NCBI GenBank assembly: GCA_963758845.1
Contig: CAVWWX010000002.1
Coordinates: 2,294,001 to 2,358,000, forward strand
DNA: 64,000 nt
DNA from: JBDTSW01 sp963758845
GTDB taxonomy: Bacteria; Actinomycetota; Thermoleophilia; Solirubrobacterales; 70-9
Direction of reading: 5' to 3'
Shown: in pieces, positions 49,934 through 56,556 of the stretch
How positions within the stretch are numbered: the first letter of the stretch is position 1
How the letters are laid out: each line of letters begins with the position of its first letter
Translations under genes and position numbers: made by a program
The notes under the pieces: generated by a model
Databases searched by the model: none
Seen by the model: only the letters and a program-made list of their open reading frames with translations
Told to the model about the DNA's origin: nothing

Positions 49934-50341
49934 ATGTCGCAGGAGAACGTGGAGGCTTTCAAGCGGGCGGTTGAGGCGATCAACCGCGGCGACATCGATG
50001 GCGTGCTCAACGAGCTCGACCCGGAGGTGGAGTTCCACGCGTTCCTGGAGGAGTTGTTGGGCGGCGAGGGCCAGGTCTATATGGGGCACGACGGAGTTCG
50101 CAGGTTCTTCCGGGACTTCAACGAGGCCTTCGACGAGCTCTACTGGCAGTACCCGGACATCCGTGACCTCGGCGACCGGGTCCTCGCGATCGGCAGCTTC
50201 CGGGCTCGGGGGCGAGCCAGTGGCGCCGAGACCGAGATCCCACTGGGTGTGTTGATCGACTACGAGGAGGGGCTCGCGACCCGGGTGTGGAGCACCGCCG
50301 AGCCCAGCGAAGCGCTCGAAGCCGCCGGGCTGCGGGAGTAG
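49934..50341 (+). CDS. SnoaL-like protein B6, last of array B
   Basis: 135 residues, 3-nt gap. EFHAFLEELLGGEGQVYMGHDGVRRFFRDFNEAFDEL, IRDLGDRVLAIGSFRARGRAS; counterpart of A8. The array stops 292 bp before the middle att-like repeat. Confidence 0.84.
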   Translation: MSQENVEAFKRAVEAINRGDIDGVLNELDPEVEFHAFLEELLGGEGQVYMGHDGVRRFFRDFNEAFDELYWQYPDIRDLGDRVLAIGSFRARGRASGAETEIPLGVLIDYEEGLATRVWSTAEPSEALEAAGLRE

Positions 50342-50383
50342 GCGAGGCATCAGCACTCGAAGCTCGCGACCCTGATCGGCTGC

Positions 50384-50420
50384 GAGTTCGTGGGCGACCT
50401 CGACGGCGTCGACAAGGTCC
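50384..50420 (+). repeat. 37-bp fragment of the MIP18-family gene, inverted relative to it
   Basis: GAGTTCGTGGGCGACCTCGA... is identical for 37 nt to the coding strand of the MIP18 gene, which lies on the other strand at 53510-53546. It abuts the integrase tail, so the junction arose by recombination. Confidence 0.7.
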
Positions 50421-50537
50421 GTGAGCGAGCGCCTGGGTCACTCCAACATCGGGATCACGCTCGACACCTACAGCCACGCGATCCCCGCCATGCAGGAGGA
50501 CGCAGCGACTACCGTTGCGGCGCTGATTCGGTCTTAG
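50421..50537 (+). pseudogene. Tyrosine recombinase (integrase) C-terminal remnant
   Basis: 38 codons to TAG 50535-50537: VSERLGHSNIGITLDTYSHA then IPAMQEDAATTVAALIRS. LGHSNIGITLDTYSH contains the second catalytic His (LGH) and the nucleophilic Tyr (DTYSH) of phage-type integrases. Everything upstream is missing. It ends 95 bp before the middle att-like repeat, the usual place for int. Confidence 0.75.
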
Positions 50538-50632
50538 CGGCCCTCAAGGATTCGCTGCGGTTTGCAATCGGTTTGCAATCGGGCGATTTTGGGCCACGCG
50601 GGTAGCGCGGGAACCGCTTGACGATGCGCCTC

Positions 50633-50670
50633 AGTACCCGAGAGCGAACTTGGCGTCCTCGGACATCATC
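50633..50670 (+). repeat. att-like direct repeat, middle copy
   Basis: AGTACCCGAGAGCGAACTTG..., 38 bp, same orientation as the other copies. Next to the integrase remnant. Confidence 0.75.
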
Positions 50671-50777
50671 AACGGGGCGAGGCGTGACGGCCTGTGCCGC
50701 GCAGTACGGGAAACGGCTTGCTAGTGCACTTTCCTGTTCGCCGCGTAGCCCCGGGTATCGGGCTGTGCGGACCCGTT

Positions 50778-50808
50778 CGTTAGCTACGCGTTTGCCGAGT
50801 AGCTAACG
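50778..50808. terminator. Hairpin downstream of the monooxygenase gene
   Basis: CGTTAGCTAC / GTAGCTAACG, perfect arms, 11-nt loop, 40 bp past the stop of the minus-strand flavoprotein gene. No T-run. Confidence 0.5.
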
Positions 50809-50847
50809 GCGCCGCGGGCGTGCTACGGCCCGGTCCGTCGAGTCCCG

Positions 50848-52086
50848 CTAGTAGACGGGCAGCTTGTCGAGGAGCGCGAACCTGTCATCGAGGCACTCGA
50901 GCAGATCCTTGTTGTGTTTGATCATCTTGCTACGCATGTAGACGCGAAGCCACTGCTTGTACATGTAGAGCTCATAGCGGTCGAGCATGTCCCTGAGCGG
51001 TAGGTCACGCTGCGCGATGAGCCCCGCCAGGAACATCGCACACTCGAAGCCCAGCGAAATCGACTGAAAGTACGGGGAGCCGATCGCCGAGTCGCCGACC
51101 AGGAACGCCGGCGAGCTGGCGAATGGGTGATCGCCGTCCCCTTCACTGCGCCACTGCCGGCTGGTCGCGTTGCGGGCCCGGTACAGATTCAGGGGTATCC
51201 GCACAACCTCCAGGTCGCCGAGTAGCTCGCCATCGGTCTCCTCCTTGATCTTGTCGATGAAACGGTCCATTGACTCGGCGGCGTCGGGAAAGTTGCCGCG
51301 AAGCCACTCTCCGTCGAATCGTGGCGGCATCGCCTCATAGTCCTCAGCGGTGATGGTGACAATGCCCGTCACATGGCTGACGCTGCCGTCGTAGTAGGTG
51401 CGGTGGACGAAGGGAATGAACTTGTATTGCCCGTTCCCCACGTTCTTGTAGTACTTGCAGTACTCGTTGCAGTCGTATTCCCGCCCGTACAGAAACGTGA
51501 TGACGAGCGCGTATTCAAGCGGGATGTTGAGCGTGTTCGCGCCCTCATCCAGCCCATCGAAGCCGGGCACCAGATGATCTCGAAGCAGGGAGTTGCTCCC
51601 CGTGGAGTCGATCAGCAGGTCCCCCGGCTCAAGCATCGCGATCGCGTCCTCCGCCGTTGGGACGGCCTGGCCACGCTGCACCGCAGTCGAATCGCGCGCA
51701 TCGATCAAATCGCTCAGGGCGAGCTCGATCGTGTTGAGCGGGCAGAACCCTTGTTCCCAATCCTTGAGAAGTGCCATCAGATCCGAAGGAATGGACTGCC
51801 TGAACGCGAGGCCCTCGTCGAGCTCGCTTGGCTCGAAGACGGCGCCGACGGTGTCCCCGTCGATGTAGTCAACGCTGTAGCTCGTGACTGAATCCGCAAC
51901 GAGGTAGGGCGCGAGCTGGACCATCCGCGTCCGCGTGTACTCGCGCCGCTTCTCGTAGAGGCGCACGGAGAACCCCTCCATCGACTGGAGCAATGCCGCC
52001 AGCAGGAGACCCACAGGCCCTGCGCCCACGACGTGCACCCGGCCCCCGGAAGGCAGGGTTTCGAGCGGTGTGGATCGCGGCGGCAT
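50848..52086 (-). CDS. FAD-dependent monooxygenase-like flavoprotein
   Basis: 412 residues from ATG 52086. N-terminal FAD dinucleotide motif RVHVVGAGPVGLLLAALLQSMEG, and C-terminal GD motif AFLVGDSAIGSPYFQSISLGFECAMFL that contacts the FAD ribityl. Overall layout is that of aromatic hydroxylase-type flavoproteins. Substrate unknown. The codon usage looks less GC-extreme than in the core genes. Confidence 0.75.
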   Translation of the reverse strand: MPPRSTPLETLPSGGRVHVVGAGPVGLLLAALLQSMEGFSVRLYEKRREYTRTRMVQLAPYLVADSVTSYSVDYIDGDTVGAVFEPSELDEGLAFRQSIPSDLMALLKDWEQGFCPLNTIELALSDLIDARDSTAVQRGQAVPTAEDAIAMLEPGDLLIDSTGSNSLLRDHLVPGFDGLDEGANTLNIPLEYALVITFLYGREYDCNEYCKYYKNVGNGQYKFIPFVHRTYYDGSVSHVTGIVTITAEDYEAMPPRFDGEWLRGNFPDAAESMDRFIDKIKEETDGELLGDLEVVRIPLNLYRARNATSRQWRSEGDGDHPFASSPAFLVGDSAIGSPYFQSISLGFECAMFLAGLIAQRDLPLRDMLDRYELYMYKQWLRVYMRSKMIKHNKDLLECLDDRFALLDKLPVY

Positions 52087-52161
52087 TCGGCTCCTCACCC
52101 AGACTAGACTGATGCACGTCCGGCCCCGGCTGGGGCGTCCAATCCACGGAAGGAGGCACGG

Positions 52162-52434
52162 ATGGCCGTCACGGCCTTCATCCAGCATCGCGTCACGGAC
52201 TACGACGCGTGGCGCGAGGTCTACGACGGATTTGCGGATGCCCAGAACGCGGGCGGCGTGACCCACGAGAGCGTCCATCGAGCGAAGGACGACGCCAACG
52301 ATCTGATGGTCATCCACGGCTTTGCGACGGCGGCGGAGGCTGAGGCATTCCTTGCCGGCGCCGAGCTTCGCGACGCGATGCAGCGGGCCGGCGTCGAAGG
52401 CCAACCCCGGATCGAGATCTACGAGGACGCTTAG
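52162..52434 (+). CDS. Small ABM-like dimeric alpha+beta barrel protein
   Basis: 90 residues with GGAAGGAGG before the ATG. MAVTAFIQHRVTDYDAWREVYDGFADAQNAGGVTHESVHRAKDDANDLMVIHGF follows the antibiotic-biosynthesis-monooxygenase fold of cyclases and cofactor-free oxygenases. Divergent from the flavoprotein, 75 bp apart; both may act on one substrate. Confidence 0.7.
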   Translation: MAVTAFIQHRVTDYDAWREVYDGFADAQNAGGVTHESVHRAKDDANDLMVIHGFATAAEAEAFLAGAELRDAMQRAGVEGQPRIEIYEDA

Positions 52435-52546
52435 CCCGCGTAGACCAGACAGAATCCGGCTCTCAGGCCCGCTGCGGAGGAGGCCCGCGAGGGGCCTCCA
52501 ATGCCGCTAGATTCTGACGCGCAACTCGACCACGGAGGGTCACCAC

Positions 52547-53377
52547 ATGACGCAGGGACGCAGGGCGCGCAGCGCCGCAACCGGGCTCGTGGCCGCCACC
52601 GCGGCCGGCGCCCTCCTACTGATGGCTAGCCCTCCGGCAAGCGCGAACCACGTGGGGGAGGCGCGGTATTACGGGACGTTCGGCGACGGTGGAACGATCG
52701 AGCTGGGGGTTTCGGGGGACGCGACGACGGTGAGCGTCGATGCAGACGCCATGCCTGGGACGTCCGGGATGACGCCCTGCGGCCTCTTGGGGTCGGGCCC
52801 AGACGACTTCCCTGTCACGAACCATTCCTACTCGTTCAATCAGGGAAATCCCGGCGCGAGCGGCAACGGCGACTTCTCGACCTACGGCATCGTGACGGGA
52901 GCGCATCAGATCGCCATCGGCAGCTGCACCAGCGGCTTCGACAGCTTCACCGCCACGATCCCGGCGGACGGGCTGATCGGCCGCTCCAGCGATCCCTCGC
53001 TCAGGGGCGACGGTGTGTATGGCCGCGATGGGAAGAACCAGACCCGCAAGTGGACCGCCGAGCGCGGCCAGACCCGGAGCTTTGAGGTCCGGGTCACGAA
53101 CGACGGGCCCGATAACACCCCCGCGGCGGCCGACGGGTGTTCGTCATCCGCGGGCTTCAAGGTGACATATGAGGAGAACGGCGTCGACGTGACCACCGAG
53201 GTCGTCGCGGGCCTCTACCAGGACACGTTGCTCCCCAACGACTCAATCGTGCTCGAAATGCAGATCAAGGCGAAGGCGGGCGTCAACGTGGGGAAGACCA
53301 AGTCGTGCAGGTTTGGCGGCGAGATCGACAACACGCGGGACGTCGTGCGAGCCCAGCTCAAAGTGAAGCGCGACTGA
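52547..53377 (+). CDS. Secreted protein, unknown function
   Basis: 276 residues. Signal peptide (AATGLVAATAAGALLLMASPPASA, cleavage near ASA-N). Beta-rich; four cysteines in two likely disulfide pairs (CGLLG/CTSGF and CSSSAGF/SCRFGG). A CARDB-like segment (RSFEVRVTNDGPDNTPAAADG) near 180-210 and the C-terminal half resemble extracellular Ig-like domains. Confidence 0.7.
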   Translation: MTQGRRARSAATGLVAATAAGALLLMASPPASANHVGEARYYGTFGDGGTIELGVSGDATTVSVDADAMPGTSGMTPCGLLGSGPDDFPVTNHSYSFNQGNPGASGNGDFSTYGIVTGAHQIAIGSCTSGFDSFTATIPADGLIGRSSDPSLRGDGVYGRDGKNQTRKWTAERGQTRSFEVRVTNDGPDNTPAAADGCSSSAGFKVTYEENGVDVTTEVVAGLYQDTLLPNDSIVLEMQIKAKAGVNVGKTKSCRFGGEIDNTRDVVRAQLKVKRD

Positions 53378-53432
53378 GCGCCCTCGGGCTACTGAAATAG
53401 GCCGAGTACGAAGCCGATCATGAGAATGCGCT

Positions 53433-53729
53433 TCAGTACCCCAGCGCGAACTTGGCGTCCTCGGACATCATCTCCGGGGACCACGGGGGGTCGAAGACCA
53501 TCTTCGGGTGGACCTTGTCGACGCCGTCGAGGTCGCCCACGAACTCGCGCATCTGCTCCGAGACCTGGGGGCCGATCGGGCAGGCGGGGGTGGTGAGGCT
53601 GAAGGTGACGAATACCTCGCTCTCGCCGACCTCGACGTCGTACACCAGGCCCAGCGAGACGAAGTCGAGCCCCAGCTCGGGGTCGATCACCTCTTCGAGG
53701 GCCTCGTAGACCTCTTCTTCGGTAGGCAT
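53433..53729 (-). CDS. MIP18/SufT-family iron-sulfur assembly protein
   Basis: 98 residues from ATG 53729. EALEEVIDPELGLDFVSLGLVYDVEV and VTFSLTTPACPIGPQVSEQM (conserved cysteine) are MIP18/PaaD-like (DUF59) signatures; such proteins mature Fe-S clusters. The last 38 nt recur at 37617 and 50633, which makes the 3' end the likely integration target of past elements. The gene itself is intact. Confidence 0.88.
   Translation of the reverse strand: MPTEEEVYEALEEVIDPELGLDFVSLGLVYDVEVGESEVFVTFSLTTPACPIGPQVSEQMREFVGDLDGVDKVHPKMVFDPPWSPEMMSEDAKFALGY
53435..53472 (+). repeat. att-like direct repeat, right copy (inside the MIP18 gene)
   Basis: Covers the last 12 codons. Integration here keeps the gene intact and places the element on the low-coordinate side, as observed. 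Confidence 0.75.
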
Positions 53730-53950
53730 GGATTCATCGTAGAGGACGGCCTCCGCGCTCCGGGGGAATCGGCGCACGGACGAAATCGCTCTGGTAGTTC
53801 TTGAGGGACGGACGCTTGGGGGGCTGGGCGCCGAACGGGGGGCACAGAACGCGCATGGCCGTCGCCGCCGCCGCGGCGGCGGCCATCGCGTGCATGACGG
53901 CTCAGGTTCTTGCTCGGAGCAGCCCGCCGCTCCCTGGCTAGGCTTGCCTC

Positions 53951-54511
53951 ATGTTCCTGCTGATCCTGGCCCTTTTCATCCTCGTTCCGATCGCGGAGCT
54001 CTACGTGATCATCCAGGTCGGCGGCGCGATCGGCCTCCTCCCCACCCTGGCGATCCTGGTCCTCGACAGCATCCTCGGCGCCTGGCTGTTGGGCTCGCAG
54101 GGACGTGCCGCATGGGAGCGTTTCAATGCCGCGCTCTCGCGCAACAGGGTCCCCGCGCGCGAGGTGTTCGACGGGGCGATGATCATCCTCGGCGGCGCCC
54201 TGCTCCTCACCCCGGGTTTCATCACCGACATCGTCGGGCTGTTTCTGCTGCTGCCGCCCACCCGCGCGCTCGTGCGCCGCGGCGCGACGGCCCTGGCCGC
54301 CCGGCGCATGGGCTTCGGCTGGATCGTCACCGGCGTCGGCACCGCCCGCGCGGGCCGGAACCGGGGCGCCCAACCGCCACGGAACGGCGCGCCCCCGCCT
54401 GGTGGACCGCCGCCGTCCCGCCCCAGCCGGACCTACGACGTCGAGGGAACCGCCACGGAGATCCGCGACCCCAACGGCGAGCTGGGCCCGGGCGGCGACG
54501 AGCGTGGCTGA
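53951..54511 (+). CDS. fxsA: FxsA-family membrane protein
   Basis: 186 residues. LLILALFILVPIAELYVIIQVG, TLAILVLDSILGAWLLGSQGRAAWERF, VFDGAMIILGGALLLTPGFITDIVGLFLLLP are the FxsA signatures (about three spans). Pro/Gly-rich cytoplasmic tail. FxsA relieves phage exclusion in E. coli when overproduced; natural role unclear. Confidence 0.88.
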   Translation: MFLLILALFILVPIAELYVIIQVGGAIGLLPTLAILVLDSILGAWLLGSQGRAAWERFNAALSRNRVPAREVFDGAMIILGGALLLTPGFITDIVGLFLLLPPTRALVRRGATALAARRMGFGWIVTGVGTARAGRNRGAQPPRNGAPPPGGPPPSRPSRTYDVEGTATEIRDPNGELGPGGDERG

Positions 54512-55010
54512 GAGCCTGCGCTTCGAGCTTGGCGACGGGCTCGCCGTCGAGTGGGAGCTCGACCGGTTGATGCGGGCGGCCGACGCCGCCGACTCGTCGG
54601 CGCCCCCCGCCTGGGAGCTCCACGGCGAACCCGACTGGGAGCGGTTCGAGTCGCTGCGCCTGATCGTCGGCGCCGCCGGCGAGGCGGCGCTGGCCCTGGC
54701 GGTGGCCCGCCCCGCGAGCGCGCCGGACCATGGGTCGGACGGCGTCGCCGTGGCCCTGATCGGCGCCGACGGCGCCGATCAGGCCGAGGAGGCGCTGCTG
54801 TCGACCGAGTACGACCCCGGCGGGCACATGCGCAGGCTGGGAGTCGAGGTCTGGCTTGAGGGTGGCATCGGGATGCGGGTCGCCGCCGACCGCTCGGGCG
54901 ACCCCGCTCGCAGCATCGAGGACGGCCTAGAGCGCGAGGCGACGCCGCTCACGGTGCGCTTCGACGGCGAGCGCGGCACCGGCATCCACGAGCTGATCCG
55001 CCCGGCCTGA
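54504..55010 (+). CDS. Hypothetical protein
   Basis: 168 residues from GTG 54504, overlapping fxsA by 8 bp. Starts VAESLRFELGDGLAVEWELDRLMRAAD; beta-rich with acidic surface; ends GIHELIRPA. No family recognised. Translationally coupled to fxsA. Confidence 0.6.
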   Translation: MAESLRFELGDGLAVEWELDRLMRAADAADSSAPPAWELHGEPDWERFESLRLIVGAAGEAALALAVARPASAPDHGSDGVAVALIGADGADQAEEALLSTEYDPGGHMRRLGVEVWLEGGIGMRVAADRSGDPARSIEDGLEREATPLTVRFDGERGTGIHELIRPA

Positions 55011-55014
55011 CCCC

Positions 55015-56121
55015 GTGCCGATCCGCTGCGTCATCTCGGACTTCGGCGGCGTCCTCACGACGCCGCTGATGCACTCGTTCGCCGCCTTCCAGGACCGCTC
55101 GGGCATCCCCGCCGAGGCGCTCGGCCAGGCGATGCAACGGGTCGCGGACGCCGACGGCGCGCACCCCCTGTTCGTGCTCGAGAAGGGCCACATGACCGAG
55201 GCGGAGTTCCTAGAGAGGATCTCCGCCGAGCTGACCGGCATCCTGGGCCACGAGCCGGAGATGCACGGCTTCAAGGAGATCTACTTCGAGGCTCTCGAGC
55301 CGAACGGGCCCATGATCGACCTGATGCGCGACCTCCGGGGTCGCGGCCTGCGCATGGCCCTGCTGACGAACAACGTGCGCGAGTGGGAGCCCCTCTGGCG
55401 GGCGATGCTGCCCGTCGACGAGATCTTCGAGCTGGTGGTCGACTCGGCTTTCGTCGGGATGCGCAAGCCCGACGCCGAGATCTACGAGCTGACGTTGGAG
55501 CGCATCCGCGAGGCGACCGGGGCCGCCGGGCTGTCCGCCGGCGAGTGCCTGTTCGTCGACGACGTCGAGGTGAACATCGACGCCGCGCGCGCCCTGGGGT
55601 TCCATGCCGTCCACTTCCGGGACAACTCGCAGGCGATCCCGGAGATCCAGGCAGGCGCTCAGCCCAGCTGGGGAATCGCCCGCAGGGTGATCAGCAGGCC
55701 GGCGAGGACGATGATCGTCGCCGACAGGGCCGGGACCAGCCCCAGCACCCGACCGCCGAAGACGCGGCGCTCCAAGCGCAGCCGCTCGATCATCCGTCCG
55801 CCCCACAGGACGAGGAGGCCGAGCACGATCAGGGTGGCGGCGAGGCCCAGGCTGAAGGCGAAGATCAGCGCCATCCCCAGGCCCATGGGCGACGTCAACG
55901 TGTGGGGTCGCGGCGGCCGACGGCACCCTCAGCCAGATTCAGCCGTAGCGTCGTCTAGTTGTCGCTGCCGGCGCGGTCCCATACATAGAGCTCTACCGCC
56001 TCGACGGCGAGCTCCATCTGGCGGGGCGGCGACAGCCAGTCCAACACGGTGTCGAGCGCGACCTCCTCGGTCACGCCGCGGTCGACCGCCTCCTCGCCGC
56101 GGAACCCGGCCGCGAGCTTGA
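55015..56121 (+). CDS. HAD-superfamily hydrolase with run-on C-terminus
   Basis: 368 residues from GTG. HAD core: motif I SDFGGVLTT (an unusual SDFGG for DxD), motif II LLTNN, motif III with RKPDAEIYEL, motif IV CLFVDDVEVNIDAA. The normal protein would end near residue 215 (AIPEIQA). There is no stop; the frame continues ~150 residues antisense to two minus-strand reading frames, giving a basic low-complexity tail. The stop was probably lost in the rearrangement that left the transporter fragment at 55659. Confidence 0.75.
   Translation: MPIRCVISDFGGVLTTPLMHSFAAFQDRSGIPAEALGQAMQRVADADGAHPLFVLEKGHMTEAEFLERISAELTGILGHEPEMHGFKEIYFEALEPNGPMIDLMRDLRGRGLRMALLTNNVREWEPLWRAMLPVDEIFELVVDSAFVGMRKPDAEIYELTLERIREATGAAGLSAGECLFVDDVEVNIDAARALGFHAVHFRDNSQAIPEIQAGAQPSWGIARRVISRPARTMIVADRAGTSPSTRPPKTRRSKRSRSIIRPPHRTRRPSTIRVAARPRLKAKISAIPRPMGDVNVWGRGGRRHPQPDSAVASSSCRCRRGPIHRALPPRRRAPSGGAATASPTRCRARPPRSRRGRPPPRRGTRPRA
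55659..55898 (-). pseudogene. C-terminal fragment of a NicO-type nickel/cobalt transporter
   Basis: About 79 residues: MALIFAFSLGLAATLIVLGL, LVLWGGRMIERLRL, LVPALSATIIVLAGLLITLR then AIPQLG. These are the last two helices of NicO/RcnA-like transporters. An in-frame TGA (~55925) lies upstream, and the N-terminal domains are absent. Overlaps the run-on part of the HAD gene in antisense. Confidence 0.65.
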
Positions 56122-56410
56122 GCGCCTCGCGGCGGTTGTCGCCCAGGGACGCGAACGCTCCCATCAGGAAGTCGCGGTTGGGGAGCGGGTGGCCCACGTT
56201 CAGCGACGCGTGCCAAGCGGCGAGCATCGAGATGTCGTGCTCGTCGAGCTCGGAGATCGCGCGGGCGTAATGGGCCTCGAGCTCGTCCTCCGGGATCTCG
56301 TCGACCCAGGCACGCACGGCCTCCCCCAGGAGCTGGCGGCGGGCCTCGCGGCCGACCGAGTCGGCGATGGCGCGAATGGCGTCGGCGGGGTCGATGAAGC
56401 AAAGCGACAT
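55955..56410 (-). CDS. Hypothetical helical protein
   Basis: 151 residues. MSLCFIDPADAIRAIADSVGREARRQLLGEAVRAWVDEI..., mostly helical, acidic; ends LYVWDRAGSDN. No family recognised. Preferred over the antisense HAD tail because its composition is protein-like throughout. Confidence 0.6.
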   Translation of the reverse strand: MSLCFIDPADAIRAIADSVGREARRQLLGEAVRAWVDEIPEDELEAHYARAISELDEHDISMLAAWHASLNVGHPLPNRDFLMGAFASLGDNRREALKLAAGFRGEEAVDRGVTEEVALDTVLDWLSPPRQMELAVEAVELYVWDRAGSDN

Positions 56411-56556
56411 GGCCGCGAAGATAGACGCGGCCGGGGACGGAACCCCGGGGCTCGGAAACCCGCACGGAGCGAGGTGTGAGGCGGCAAGGCGGCGCTGTCA
56501 GGAGAGGCTGCCGAGACGCGACCTATGCTCGTAGGAATGCGCTTCCCGAGCTCTGC

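Larger units (their letters stand above)
50538..50847. other. Intergenic stretch with att-like repeat and hairpin
   Basis: 310 bp. Direct repeat GGTTTGCAATCGG twice at 50559-50582, the 38-bp att-like repeat at 50633, and a perfect 10-bp-arm hairpin CGTTAGCTAC/GTAGCTAACG with an 11-nt loop (50778-50808) that may terminate the monooxygenase transcript. No gene seen. Confidence 0.6.

Noticed and set aside
32944..50341. CRISPR array
   Set aside because: Repeated segments are spaced about 400 bp, are parts of coding sequence and spacers, and no cas gene is present.
55659..55898. Complete small membrane protein
   Set aside because: It matches only the last helices of NicO transporters, begins at a weak TTG and has an in-frame stop upstream, so it is treated as a fragment.
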